A stretch of 64,000 nt of DNA from an uncultured Bacteroides sp. (GCF_910585845.1 NZ_CAJUHF010000015.1:4859-68858), one strand, 5' to 3'; shown: positions 44,533 to 53,511, numbered from the stretch's first letter. Notes: generated by a model from the sequence alone, not told the origin. Program-made: numbers and translations.

Positions 44533-45309
44533 TTAATAAGAAACGCTCACCGCAATGCCCGCCTCTTCCACCAGAGCAGCAATACGATCCAATTCCTTAT
44601 GAGTAGCTTTACACAAATCGTGTCCGGGCGTTTCACGGTCGATGGTATAAATCATCACTTGGCGGGGGTTTATATCTTTCAAGGCTTCCAACCAAGGAAG
44701 AACATACCGGTCAGAAGTATTGTCCACATCTTTCCCCTGATAACTACCTTTCATAAACATAGTCTGAATGATACAATTCCCTTCGAAAGTTTTCAAACGC
44801 TCGATAATCTCAGTCACCGAATAGTGCGTATTAGGACGGTCTACGGTACGAATATACTCTTCATCCACCGTATCCAGTTTCAGTATATTGTTATCAACCT
44901 TGTTCAACGCATCGAATACCGCCGGACGAGAAATAAAAGTAGAATTACTCAATACGCTGACTTTGGCAGCCGGAAAATACTTGTCGCGAAGAGCCAATGT
45001 ATCTTCTATGATTTCGGGAAAATGCGGATGTGACGTTGGCTCACCATTTCCGGCAAAAGTAAGCACATCGGGGTTCGGTCCGTTCCGTTGCATATCCAGC
45101 AACTTGGCTTCAAGCGCAGTACGCACCTCCTCGCGAGTAGGAAGCGGTTTTCGTGCACGATGGTCGGCATTGAAACCGCATTCGCAATAAACGCAGTCGA
45201 AAGAACACACTTTACCGTCTTCCGGCAATAAATTAATCCCTAAAGAAACTCCCAAACGGCGGGAATGAACAGGACCGAAAATGGGAGACGGATAAATAAT
45301 AGTCATCAT
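44533..45309 (-). CDS. Radical SAM protein, COG0731 (wybutosine synthase-like) family
   Basis: 258 residues. N-terminal PSPIFGPVHSRRLGVSLGINLLP precedes the cluster motif CSFDCVYCECG (CxxxCxxC), then FAGNGEPTSHPHF, the SAM-binding GNGEP-type motif, and VSVLSNSTFI. This set is the COG0731 group named after the archaeal/eukaryotic wybutosine enzyme, but bacteria lack wybutosine, so the real substrate in Bacteroides is unknown. Related bacterial proteins are sometimes annotated as anaerobic-enzyme maturation factors. Terminated just downstream. Start at 45309 rather than 45306 is arbitrary. Confidence 0.88.
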   Translation of the reverse strand: MMTIIYPSPIFGPVHSRRLGVSLGINLLPEDGKVCSFDCVYCECGFNADHRARKPLPTREEVRTALEAKLLDMQRNGPNPDVLTFAGNGEPTSHPHFPEIIEDTLALRDKYFPAAKVSVLSNSTFISRPAVFDALNKVDNNILKLDTVDEEYIRTVDRPNTHYSVTEIIERLKTFEGNCIIQTMFMKGSYQGKDVDNTSDRYVLPWLEALKDINPRQVMIYTIDRETPGHDLCKATHKELDRIAALVEEAGIAVSVSY

Positions 45310-45387
45310 TCTTACTTTTTACAACGGACAAAATTAATGAATTCGGTGGATATAGAGGCAATTAAAAGGGAAGAAAAAGGGGTTATC

Positions 45388-45417
45388 GGAAGTTAAAGAA
45401 GTTATCACTTAACTTCC
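45388..45417. repeat. Short hairpin sharing a dispersed repeat
   Basis: GGAAGTTAA (45388-45396) pairs with TTAACTTCC (45409-45417). The segment 45389-45409 is 20 of 21 identical to 48265-48285, both on the + strand, so it belongs to a dispersed intergenic repeat. It lies just past the HhH outer-membrane gene and may act as its terminator. Confidence 0.6.
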
Positions 45418-45459
45418 AATACTCCCTTTAACTCTCCAACTCCCTAAATAAAATTCCCC

Positions 45460-47469
45460 TCAAATCTTTATGCGCAACTGCATCTGCAAGTCTGCTTTCT
45501 TGTTTCCCGGTATCTGATCGTTGCCTGAACCGATGGATTCACGGTCCTGATAAATCGTTTGCCCGAACTTAAGGAGCAACATAAACCTTTTCCAAAAATC
45601 ATAACGGGCACAGGCAGAAAAACGGAACCCGCGCCCATAGAAAGAAGGTACATAAAAGGAATAAAGCATCCCACTCTCGGAGGCGTAGATGCGAGAATCG
45701 TAATCATCCGTATGAAAATAAGTACCCTGCACAGAAAGCCTCAACGGAAAGGAAAAGACATACGAACAAGACTGTGTGAATTGATATCCCTGACTTCCCG
45801 CCAATCCCTGCGAATGAAAATGATTGTAATCAACCGTTGTTCGTAACTGAATATGCTCCGGTGAATAAGTCAACCGATAACGGAAACGATGATGATAAAC
45901 CGGAAGTACTACTTCCCCACCCGTGCCCGTCACGTCTCTTTCTTTGCGTTTATAACGGTAATTGACATACATGGAGAGATTCCGCCGAAGCGAATAGAGC
46001 GACTGGAACATTACATCTACCCCCTGCGACGGTTTACTGATGCGGTACCTCCACCAAGGAAAGGAGAACATGTCCAGTGAAGCGAAAAAGCTCCAATGGC
46101 TAAACGGAGAGGCTTCCGCCGCCAAATACCAACCGTTTTCATTCTGCGGCATACTTCCCTCGCCAAAAGAACGGGCAAACATAGCCCAATAATCGTGGGC
46201 ATAATATCTATGAACAATTGCCAGTTGATAACCTGTTAATACGTTATATTTCAATTGGTTTACCAGTGCATAACCTTGCTTACCAAGAGCCGCTTCACCA
46301 GTCAAGGTAAAACGGTTCAGACGATACTTGTAGTTTATGCCTGCATTATAGAAGCGATTGCCCTGCATATTGTATTTTGCGTATGTTCGTAACTTCGGTT
46401 GATAAGTATGATTAAAGAAGTAGTAAATACCTGTAAATCCAATATTTAATTTGTTCATTTCATAGTTAATATTTCCCCCTATCAGCTGCAAGGTAAAAGC
46501 ATTCATCTTCTCCGCTTCCTTCTCCGTACGGTGCAGACCGGTTTTGGAAATAGAGGTAATCTTGCCCTGCTCCACTACCCCGTCCATCGAACGATGAGAG
46601 TAGAAACCGGACGCATGAAGCGCAGAAGTTATCTCTACCGTTGCCGCCGCTCCCCGGAAATAATTATATTCATCGGTCGAACTATGTTTCCGAATGCCCG
46701 TATTACTGCGATTGTCCAGTGTAGTAAGCGAATAAGTCTTTCCCAAACGAAAATCCGTACTGACTACTAACCCTTGTCCGAAACTCAGTTTATAGTTGCC
46801 CAATGCCAACGTTTTCAACCTCCCTGCATTGTGAAGCAGAAAATAAACCGAATAGTAATCATATCCTTTGCTGGAATGCAAAGCTCCGAAAGGCTCTCCG
46901 GCATCCTTCTCTGCCGTGATTCCCATCTGTAGATAGTCTCCATAGCGATAGCCATACTTCAAAGAGTGGTACATCGACGGTCCTAAATAGTTTTTCTGAT
47001 ATCCTTTTCGGGTATAAAAAGGTACGTCTAAACGGGTCAATACCTCTTGTTTGCCATATTTCAACAGAGTTTTCAACCGTGGAAAGGTGTTTTTTTCAGG
47101 AACCGGCATTGTGCAGACAAAAGGTGACAGTAAGTCGATGGTACGTTTATCCATATCCTTCACCAATTGTAGTTCGTAAATGGTCTGCATTTGTCCGTAT
47201 ATATACACATACGCCAGGATATTTTCAATCTGGATGTCCGTAAGAAATGGAAATTGCTCTAAATCACGTTTAGTAGCCACATTGATATTAACAGGTTCTT
47301 GCAGGCGGTTGGAAAGCTCTTCGAGTTCGTCTTCCCAGTTTTTTTCCTCTTCATCCATAGAGATTTGCTCTATGCTCTCTTCCCAAAGAAAGACGTTCGT
47401 ATTTTGAGCTTCAAGTATAGGAGTCATTAACAGCATACTTAAAAAAACTCCTAACTTGAGTAATTTCAT
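45460..47469 (-). CDS. HhH-domain outer-membrane beta-barrel protein
   Basis: 669 residues with a signal peptide ending near ILEAQ. Residues about 55-120 (EPVNINVATKRDLEQFPFLT... AYVYIYGQMQTIYELQLVKDMD) form a ComEA-like helix-hairpin-helix pair, usually a DNA-binding fold. The remaining 530 residues alternate aromatic strands (YLGPSMYHSLKYGYRYGDYLQMG, FRYRLTYSPEHIQLR) and end LQMQLRIKI, as in an outer-membrane barrel. Many Bacteroidota carry this architecture and its function is not established; DNA uptake or envelope assembly are both guesses. Divergent from the DUF4294 gene. Confidence 0.82.
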   Translation of the reverse strand: MKLLKLGVFLSMLLMTPILEAQNTNVFLWEESIEQISMDEEEKNWEDELEELSNRLQEPVNINVATKRDLEQFPFLTDIQIENILAYVYIYGQMQTIYELQLVKDMDKRTIDLLSPFVCTMPVPEKNTFPRLKTLLKYGKQEVLTRLDVPFYTRKGYQKNYLGPSMYHSLKYGYRYGDYLQMGITAEKDAGEPFGALHSSKGYDYYSVYFLLHNAGRLKTLALGNYKLSFGQGLVVSTDFRLGKTYSLTTLDNRSNTGIRKHSSTDEYNYFRGAAATVEITSALHASGFYSHRSMDGVVEQGKITSISKTGLHRTEKEAEKMNAFTLQLIGGNINYEMNKLNIGFTGIYYFFNHTYQPKLRTYAKYNMQGNRFYNAGINYKYRLNRFTLTGEAALGKQGYALVNQLKYNVLTGYQLAIVHRYYAHDYWAMFARSFGEGSMPQNENGWYLAAEASPFSHWSFFASLDMFSFPWWRYRISKPSQGVDVMFQSLYSLRRNLSMYVNYRYKRKERDVTGTGGEVVLPVYHHRFRYRLTYSPEHIQLRTTVDYNHFHSQGLAGSQGYQFTQSCSYVFSFPLRLSVQGTYFHTDDYDSRIYASESGMLYSFYVPSFYGRGFRFSACARYDFWKRFMLLLKFGQTIYQDRESIGSGNDQIPGNKKADLQMQLRIKI

Positions 47470-47565
47470 GTGTGTAAATCAATATATTGGGCACGAATTT
47501 ACCATAAATAAGTTAACAAGGCAAGGAAAACCGTAACAATCAAACAATAATTCAACAGAAACACG

Positions 47566-47573
47566 TAATTTTG
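47566..47573 (+). promoter_or_regulatory. -7 box (TAATTTTG) next to the DUF4294 start
   Basis: Exact TAnnTTTG match only 4 bp before the ATG at 47578. Transcription about 7 bases downstream would begin near 47580, so either the ATG at 47584 is used with a 3-4 base leader or the mRNA is nearly leaderless. Confidence 0.5.
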
Positions 47574-47577
47574 TGGC

Positions 47578-48177
47578 ATGGACATGCGGCTTAACATATT
47601 CATACTAACTGTGTTCCTTCTGTTCGTAACCTTCCAATGCCATGCGCAGGAGACGAAGAAAGAAGGATATCTGGTTCCTGTATGCATATACCAAGGTGAC
47701 ACTATCCCCTATGTAAAATTACCCACTGTCTATATATTCAAACCGTTGAAATTCAAGAATAAGAAGCAGCTGAATGAATACAACCGACTGGTGTACAACG
47801 TAAAGAAAGTACTTCCCATCTCCAAAGAAATCAACCGTGCAGTCATCGAAACATACGAGTATCTGATGACTCTGCCCGACGAGAAAAGCCGGCAGAAGCA
47901 CATAAAAGCCGTAGAGAAAAGCCTGAAAGAACAATATACTCCACGCATGAAGAAACTGACTTTCGCCCAAGGCAAGCTGTTGATAAAGTTAGTAGACCGT
48001 CAAACCAATTCCACTGGTTATGAACTGGTGAAAGCTTTCATGGGTCCTTTCAAAGCAGGGTTCTATCAGACCTTTGCCGCACTATTCGGTGCCAACTTGA
48101 AAAAACAATATGATCCTACGGGCGAAGATGCACTTACCGAACGGGTTATCTTATTGGTAGAAAGCGGACAATTATAA
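47578..48177 (+). CDS. DUF4294 secreted protein
   Basis: 199 residues with a signal peptide (RLNIFILTVFLLFVTFQCHAQ). The mature part has the DUF4294 core GDTIPYVKLPTVYIFKPLKFKNKKQL and LIKLVDRQTNSTGYELVKAFMG, followed by AALFGANLKKQYDP. The family is restricted to Bacteroidota and its function is unknown; TSTGYEL and LVDRxT motifs suggest a structured, possibly enzymatic, periplasmic domain. The start could be ATG 47584 rather than 47578, since the -7 box overlaps the upstream one so closely. Divergent from the HhH outer-membrane gene 108 bp away. Confidence 0.85.
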   Translation: MDMRLNIFILTVFLLFVTFQCHAQETKKEGYLVPVCIYQGDTIPYVKLPTVYIFKPLKFKNKKQLNEYNRLVYNVKKVLPISKEINRAVIETYEYLMTLPDEKSRQKHIKAVEKSLKEQYTPRMKKLTFAQGKLLIKLVDRQTNSTGYELVKAFMGPFKAGFYQTFAALFGANLKKQYDPTGEDALTERVILLVESGQL

Positions 48178-48185
48178 TTATTTTT

Positions 48186-48253
48186 AGAGTCTGTTTAAAT
48201 TTTGTTCAGCCCTCTTTTGAGAGTTCTTTTTGAAGAAAATTTAAACAGGCTCT
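48186..48253. repeat. Dispersed 68-bp hairpin repeat, copy 2
   Basis: Same size, loop length and sequence as 43397-43464 with about ten changes. Arms 48186-48208 and 48231-48253 still pair except at two positions. Follows the DUF4294 stop by 9 bp, again just after a + strand gene, consistent with a terminator role. The remaining 48254-48505 carries one copy of the 21-bp dispersed repeat (48265-48285) and nothing else I can support. Confidence 0.85.
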
Positions 48254-48505
48254 TAGGAGTCAGAGAAGTTAAAGGAGTTATCACTGCCTTTCGCTCCGTT
48301 AGGAGTTAAAGCCGATAGCTCCCGAATCACTAATCACTCTTACTACTTCCAAACAATTTTTCCGACTTCCGGATAACTCCTTGATCGAAGCGGTTGAAAC
48401 CTTGTTAGTAAACGGTTGAAAACCTGTTGACAGGAAAGTTAATTATCTAAATAGAATACTGAAATACAAAGATTTGATATTGTTTATAATGATATAAACA
48501 ACTGT

Positions 48506-49033
48506 TTATTTCAGCTTCTTAAATAAATCCCATATCACGATACCGGCAGTTACGGATACATTCAATGAATGTTTCGTCCCATACTGCGGTATTTCGATGC
48601 AACCATCAGAATGGTCAATAACTTCCTGCTGTACGCCTTTCACTTCATTCCCCATGACTATGGCATACTTACCCGCCTTATCCAGCACCAAGTCATTCAA
48701 CATGATGCTACCCTCTGCCTGCTCTACGGAATAGACTGTATATCCCTCTTTTCTGAGGTTATCAACAGTTTCAACACAGTTTTCAACATACTTCCAGTCG
48801 ACAGTGAATTCAGCTCCCAAAGCCGTTTTGTGCATCTCAGGGTGGGGGGGAGTTGCCGTAATGCCACACAGATAGATGCATTCCACCCGAAAAGCATCTG
48901 AAGTACGAAACACCGAACCTATATTATGAAGGCTACGGATATTATCCAATACGACCACCAGAGGCAGTTTCTCAGCTTCCTTGAACTCTTCTACACTGAT
49001 ACGGTTCAACTCGGTTATCTTCAATTTACGCAT
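48506..49033 (-). CDS. TrmH/SpoU-family RNA methyltransferase
   Basis: 175 residues of the SPOUT class with a trefoil knot. It would 2'-O-methylate a ribose in tRNA or rRNA using SAM. Motif 1 is VVVLDNIRSLHNIGSVFRTSDAF, motif 2 IVMGNEVKGV, motif 3 IPQYGTKHSLNVSVTAGIVIWD. The small size means it lacks an N-terminal RNA-binding extension. The exact target (for example tRNA position 18) cannot be inferred. Stands alone on the minus strand. Confidence 0.92.
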   Translation of the reverse strand: MRKLKITELNRISVEEFKEAEKLPLVVVLDNIRSLHNIGSVFRTSDAFRVECIYLCGITATPPHPEMHKTALGAEFTVDWKYVENCVETVDNLRKEGYTVYSVEQAEGSIMLNDLVLDKAGKYAIVMGNEVKGVQQEVIDHSDGCIEIPQYGTKHSLNVSVTAGIVIWDLFKKLK

Positions 49034-49528
49034 ATTCTTCCAATTCTTTAGTTTTTAGGTTTCTAAGTACGGATAAAACCAAAACGCCACAAAGATACTT
49101 CTTTCCGTTCACATCCCTGTTAATAACCGTTGAAAAGCTGTCAAAACAGATTGGAAAGAAAGTCAAAAGTAATCCTTGCAATATTCGGAACAACCTATAT
49201 GCAACTACCGAAATGAACATTCCAAAAAAGTTAAGAGAAACTTTCCGAGGTTATATAAACACATTTTTCAGCCCTATTACACCTGTTTATAACTATAAAG
49301 TTATTAACTTTGCACATTATCAACAAGCTGTTAATGCAATTTTATAGAAGCCTTATTATCAAGAGATATATACCTTATACGCCCGTTGATAACCTCCGAA
49401 TAAGGTTTTATCTTATGCTAATAACTTTCTGAGCAAGAAAAATCGCATTTACTTGTTGACACTATTAACAGGCTATTATCACCAATAAAGGATTTCTAAA
49501 TTTAAAAAGAGAAATAAAAAATATAATT
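49034..49528 (+). promoter_or_regulatory. AT-rich spacer with nadA promoter and many TTATNAAC words
   Basis: 495 bp without a gene. A -7 box TAACTTTGC lies at 49305-49313, giving a leader of about 205 bases for nadA. The spacer repeatedly contains GTTATTAAC, TTATCAACA (49317-49325), GTTGATAAC (49385) and TTATCACCA (49476), one or two mismatches from the DnaA box, but no exact match. I cannot assign a further function. Confidence 0.45.
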
Positions 49529-50467
49529 ATGGATAATCTGATAGAAGCCATCAGGCAACTCAAGAAAGAGAAGAATGCAATCATTTTAGGACACTACTAC
49601 CAGAAGGGAGAAATACAAGATATAGCCGATTACGTTGGCGACAGTCTGGCATTGGCGCAATGGGCGGCACGGACGGATGCGGACATCATTGTGATGTGTG
49701 GCGTTCACTTTATGGGCGAGACGGCAAAGGTGCTCTGTCCGGATAAGAAAGTACTGGTGCCCGATATGGCTGCCGGTTGCTCGTTGGCAGACAGTTGTCC
49801 GGCAGATCAGTTCAGTCGGTTTGTTGAGGAGCATCCCGGGCATACGGTGATATCCTACGTGAATACGACGGCCGCTGTAAAGGCAGTGACCGATGTCGTG
49901 GTGACCTCTACCAACGCGAAGCAGATTGTGGAAAGTTTCCCGAAGGAGGAGAAGATCATTTTCGGACCGGACAGAAATTTGGGAAATTATATCAATTCTG
50001 TTACAGGGCGTAATATGTTGTTATGGGACGGTGCATGCCACGTACACGAACAGTTCTCTGTTGAAAAGATTGTGGAACTGAAGAGACAGCATCCCGATGC
50101 ACTTGTGTTGGCACATCCCGAATGCAAGAGTACTGTGTTGAAACTGGCTGATGTAGTCGGTTCTACGGCTGCTCTGTTGAAATATGCGGTGAAACATCCT
50201 GAAAAGAAATATATCGTTGCTACCGAGTCGGGTATTCTTCATGAGATGCAGAAGCAGTGTCCGCAAACCCAGTTCATTCCGGCTCCTCCTGCCGACAGCA
50301 CGTGTGCTTGCAATGAATGCAGTTTCATGAGGTTGAACACGCTGGAAAAACTTTATGATTGCCTGAAAAACGAATCACCGGAGATTACGGTAGATCTGGC
50401 AATTGCAGAAAAGGCAGTGAAGCCTATCAAACGAATGTTGGAAATATCGGCTAAATTAGGATTGTAA
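49529..50467 (+). CDS. nadA: Quinolinate synthase
   Basis: 312-residue [4Fe-4S] enzyme that condenses iminoaspartate with dihydroxyacetone phosphate to quinolinate, the step after NadB. Motifs: ILGHYYQKGEIQDIADYVGDSL, CGVHFMGETAKVLCP, PDMAAGCSLADSCP, WDGACHVHEQF, VLAHPECKSTVLKLADVVGST, and the C-terminal CACNECSFMRLNTLEKL. The three cluster cysteines are in CGVHFM, GACHVH-adjacent region, and CNECSFM. Length matches the family. A strong terminator follows; nadC is not in the window. Confidence 0.97.
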   Translation: MDNLIEAIRQLKKEKNAIILGHYYQKGEIQDIADYVGDSLALAQWAARTDADIIVMCGVHFMGETAKVLCPDKKVLVPDMAAGCSLADSCPADQFSRFVEEHPGHTVISYVNTTAAVKAVTDVVVTSTNAKQIVESFPKEEKIIFGPDRNLGNYINSVTGRNMLLWDGACHVHEQFSVEKIVELKRQHPDALVLAHPECKSTVLKLADVVGSTAALLKYAVKHPEKKYIVATESGILHEMQKQCPQTQFIPAPPADSTCACNECSFMRLNTLEKLYDCLKNESPEITVDLAIAEKAVKPIKRMLEISAKLGL

Positions 50468-50512
50468 GTTACTCTTAACCATACTTTTTTTTCTTTTTTT
50501 TATTCATTTTTC

Positions 50513-50551
50513 CGCCATGCTTGAAGAGCAAACAAGCATGGCGATTTTTTT
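50513..50551 (+). terminator. nadA terminator
   Basis: CGCCATGCTTG (50513-50523) pairs perfectly with CAAGCATGGCG (50533-50543), followed by A and seven T. Confidence 0.9.
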
Positions 50552-50688
50552 AAGTACAGTCTGTGTTTTACAATAAAAGTTATATTTCTTATTGCTTGAT
50601 AGTTTCATGGGGGATTCGAAACAGCACGATACCCAAAACTATTAAAACCATCTCTAAAAGTAGTCTTAAAAATCACAATTTTTAGGTA

Positions 50689-50720
50689 TTGCCAGCTTTT
50701 TTACTCCCCTTTATCTTTGC
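50689..50720 (+). promoter_or_regulatory. Promoter of the porin-imelysin operon
   Basis: -33 TTG at 50689-50691 and -7 TATCTTTGC at 50712-50720 with 20 bases between. The start codon is 26 bp downstream. Confidence 0.7.
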
Positions 50721-50745
50721 ATCGACAAAAATATTAAGATAAAAG

Positions 50746-52110
50746 ATGAAAAAAATAACAAATTTGTGTGTGCTGTGTCTCTTGTTCTTTGCGACTACTT
50801 TACAGGCTATGGAACCGGAAAAAGTGCTTTCCGTGGAAAGACAAACCGAAACTATGGCGAAGAAGGAACAAACGGTAAATGGTGAGGAGTACAAAAAGTT
50901 CCGCTTTGGCGGATACGGAGAGATGGTCGCGAAATTCATGAACTATGGAACAAACCGTTTTTATGGCGGTGTGGACAATAGCGATCATCGTAATACGATC
51001 TCCATTCCTCGCTTTGTATTGGCTTTCGACTATAAGTTTAACTCTAAATGGGTATTGGGTGCTGAGATAGAGTTCGAATCGGGAGGCGTAGGTATAGAGA
51101 CCGAACTCGAAAATTCGGAGAACGGTGAGTATGAGACAGAGATGGAAAAGGGTGGGGAAGTAGCTCTCGAGCAGTTTCATATCACTCGGTTGATACATCC
51201 GGTGTTCAATGTGCGTGCAGGACATCTGATTGTACCCGTCGGACTGACCAATGCTCATCACGAGCCCATTAACTTCTTCGGCACGTCCCGTCCGGAAGGA
51301 GAGACGACGATAATCCCCTCTACGTGGCACGAAACAGGGTTGGAGTTCTTCGGTTCCTTCGGCAAACGGTATGCCCGTTTCGACTATCAGGCGATGGTTG
51401 TCGCAGGACTGAATGCAGATGGATTCGGGCGCGACAACTGGGTAGCGGGTGGCAAACAAGGACTTTTCGAAGCAGATAATTTTACATCGCCTGCCTATGT
51501 GGCACGTCTGGACTATAAAGGCCTGCCAGGCCTGCGCATAGGCGCTTCGTTCTACTATTGCCGGGATGTCACAGCCAATGCTGATAAGAAGTATAAATAC
51601 AGTAGCGTAGGCGCTTCGGCACTGAAGATATATTCTGCTGATGCACAGTTCCGAAACAAATACCTAACGATACGCGGTAACATCATCTATGGAGACTTGG
51701 AGAACTCTTCAGCGATTAGTAAGATTACCCTTTCCAATAATTCCAATTACTATCATGGTACCATGCGCAATATCGCTCAGAATGCTTTGTGTTATGGGTT
51801 GGAGGCGGGAATCAACCTGAGTGCTTTCTTCCCGAAGGAGAAGAAGTGTCCGGTTATTTATCCGTATGCCCGTTACGAATATTATAATCCGCAGGAAGAA
51901 GCGGAAGGTAGCGCCATGATCGAGAAACGTTGCCAGGTGAGTAAATGGACGGTAGGACTTAACTGGTTTGCTTTGCCCAATCTGGTGGTAAAAGCCGATT
52001 ATATGACCCGCAAGATCGGTACGAACAAAGTGTTCGGATCGACTAAATACAACAATGAGAATGAGTTTGCCATCGGAATAGCTTATGTAGGGTGGTTTGT
52101 GAAAAAATAA
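50746..52110 (+). CDS. Outer-membrane porin-like protein
   Basis: 454 residues, signal peptide ending near TLQA. The mature protein has strands typical of OprO/P-like and general porins (FRFGGYGEMVAKF, AGHLIVPVGLTNAHHEPINFFGTSRPEGETTIIPSTWHETG, YARYEYYNPQEEA) and ends FAIGIAYVGWFVKK. The HIEP-like loop is common in porins co-encoded with imelysins. It is 37 bp before the imelysin gene and opens a probable iron or heme related operon. Its ligand is not readable. Confidence 0.85.
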   Translation: MKKITNLCVLCLLFFATTLQAMEPEKVLSVERQTETMAKKEQTVNGEEYKKFRFGGYGEMVAKFMNYGTNRFYGGVDNSDHRNTISIPRFVLAFDYKFNSKWVLGAEIEFESGGVGIETELENSENGEYETEMEKGGEVALEQFHITRLIHPVFNVRAGHLIVPVGLTNAHHEPINFFGTSRPEGETTIIPSTWHETGLEFFGSFGKRYARFDYQAMVVAGLNADGFGRDNWVAGGKQGLFEADNFTSPAYVARLDYKGLPGLRIGASFYYCRDVTANADKKYKYSSVGASALKIYSADAQFRNKYLTIRGNIIYGDLENSSAISKITLSNNSNYYHGTMRNIAQNALCYGLEAGINLSAFFPKEKKCPVIYPYARYEYYNPQEEAEGSAMIEKRCQVSKWTVGLNWFALPNLVVKADYMTRKIGTNKVFGSTKYNNENEFAIGIAYVGWFVKK

Positions 52111-52147
52111 ATCGGAAGAATATTAATCATTAAAACATATAAATAAA

Positions 52148-53266
52148 ATGAAGAAGTTTTTTTATTTGTCAGCCCTCGCCATGGGGTTGATGTTCATTGT
52201 TACGGCTTGTAGTGATGAAGACACTACGGAGATTGATGCTAAAAACCTGGACTATACGGTCGAAAATGCAAGCAGTTGGGGAAACTATATGCGTGTGGTA
52301 GCGCAGTTGTTGGTGAATGATGCCACGATATTATATGACGATTGGGCAGTAAAGTACAACGAAGGTGGAAGTTATGCTTCATTTTTCAAGAATCAGGATG
52401 CCCTGACAAGCATAGAACAACTGATTGATGGTTGCGTGGACATAGCCAATGAAGTAGGCACCGCCAAGATAGGCGATCCGTACGACCTTTATAAAAATAG
52501 CGAATATGAGAAAGCCCTTTATGCAGTAGAGTCGTGGTATAGCTGGCATTCCCGTGAAGACTATCGTAACAATATCTATTCTATCCGTAACGTATATTAC
52601 GGAACACGCACCGGAGCCATTAGCGACCTGTCCCTTTCGAAAGCGGTAGCAGCGGTAAATGCTTCTCTTGATGCGTCAGTGAAGAAAGCGATTGATGATG
52701 CAGCAGCAGCCATCTGGGCTATTCCGAGTCCTTTCCGTAACAATATCTATAGCAGTGAAACTGAAAAAGCGATGGAAGCTTGTGCCGTATTGGAAGAAGT
52801 GCTCAAAGGAGGACTGAAAAGCTGTGTTGAAGGCATTGACAAAACTGTTCTCTCAGCAGTTGTAGCCAACTATGTGGATGTAGTTGTATTACCTACTTAT
52901 GCTGATCTGAAGGCAAAGAACATAGCTCTTCTTAGTGCAGTAGAGGCTTTCCGGATTGCTCCGAATAATGCGAACTTCAAAGCCTGTGCCACGGCATGGC
53001 TCACAGCCCGCGAACCGTGGGAAACCAGTGAGGCATTCCTTTTCGGTCCGGTTGCTGACAAAGGTCTTGACCCCAACATGGACAGTTGGCCCCTCGACCA
53101 AGAGGGTATCGTACAGATTCTGACTTCCGGCAACTATACTGATCTAAATTGGGATGGTGACTATGACGAAGAAAATGATCAGATAGCTAGTGCACAGTCA
53201 TTGCGCGGTTATCACACGTTAGAGTATCTGATCTTTAAGGATGGAGAGGCTCGTACGGTTCAGTAA
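52148..53266 (+). CDS. Imelysin lipoprotein (peptidase M75-like, putative iron-binding)
   Basis: 372 residues. Lipobox VTAC, then the M75 imelysin domain, a helical bundle. The family motif GxHxxE is present at about 354-359 as GYHTLE, and REPWETSEAFLFGPVADKGLDPNMDSWPLD is the other signature. Imelysins such as EfeO partners and ICMP bind or deliver iron or heme rather than cleave proteins. Located between two porins and two cytochrome-like lipoproteins. A role in periplasmic iron capture is likely by context, not shown. Confidence 0.92.
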   Translation: MKKFFYLSALAMGLMFIVTACSDEDTTEIDAKNLDYTVENASSWGNYMRVVAQLLVNDATILYDDWAVKYNEGGSYASFFKNQDALTSIEQLIDGCVDIANEVGTAKIGDPYDLYKNSEYEKALYAVESWYSWHSREDYRNNIYSIRNVYYGTRTGAISDLSLSKAVAAVNASLDASVKKAIDDAAAAIWAIPSPFRNNIYSSETEKAMEACAVLEEVLKGGLKSCVEGIDKTVLSAVVANYVDVVVLPTYADLKAKNIALLSAVEAFRIAPNNANFKACATAWLTAREPWETSEAFLFGPVADKGLDPNMDSWPLDQEGIVQILTSGNYTDLNWDGDYDEENDQIASAQSLRGYHTLEYLIFKDGEARTVQ

Positions 53267-53308
53267 AATTTGGTTCTTTAAAGACCTGATCTTTCAGAAA
53301 GTAAAAGC

Positions 53309-53423
53309 TCACCACAGATTACGCAGAGATTTGCCACAGATTATCCGGATTTCTATAGATTATTTACTCTCATTATAAGTGTTGATGATAAAAATCTGTG
53401 CCAATTCGTGTAATCTGTGGTGA
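53309..53423. repeat. Inverted CCACAGATTAC repeat
   Basis: TCACCACAGATTAC (53309-53322) and GTAATCTGTGGTGA (53410-53423) are exact reverse complements, with related CCACAGATTATCCGGATTT between. This ACAGATTACACGGATT-type repeat is common between genes in Bacteroidota. It separates imelysin from the di-heme gene. Confidence 0.8.
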
Positions 53424-53483
53424 ATACTGGTTTTTGATATACCCTGCAGCTTTCATGGCGGGTATCGATAAGTGTTGGCTACA

Positions 53484-53492
53484 TATTTTTGC
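53484..53492 (+). promoter_or_regulatory. -7 box (TATTTTTGC) before the di-heme gene
   Basis: Exact TAnnTTTG match 20 bp before the chosen ATG (53512). Supports that start over upstream codons and implies a separate transcript in addition to read-through from the porin promoter. Confidence 0.55.
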
Positions 53493-53511
53493 AATAATGA
53501 TTCAAGAACAC

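Noticed and set aside
49034..49528. Replication origin from DnaA-box-like words
   Set aside because: All TTATNNACA-like words have at least one mismatch, there is no dnaA or other origin marker beside them, and the spacer is simply AT-rich.
53398..53511. Longer N-terminus of the di-heme protein starting at GTG 53398
   Set aside because: It runs over the promoter box and the inverted repeat, and the lipoprotein signal begins at 53512.
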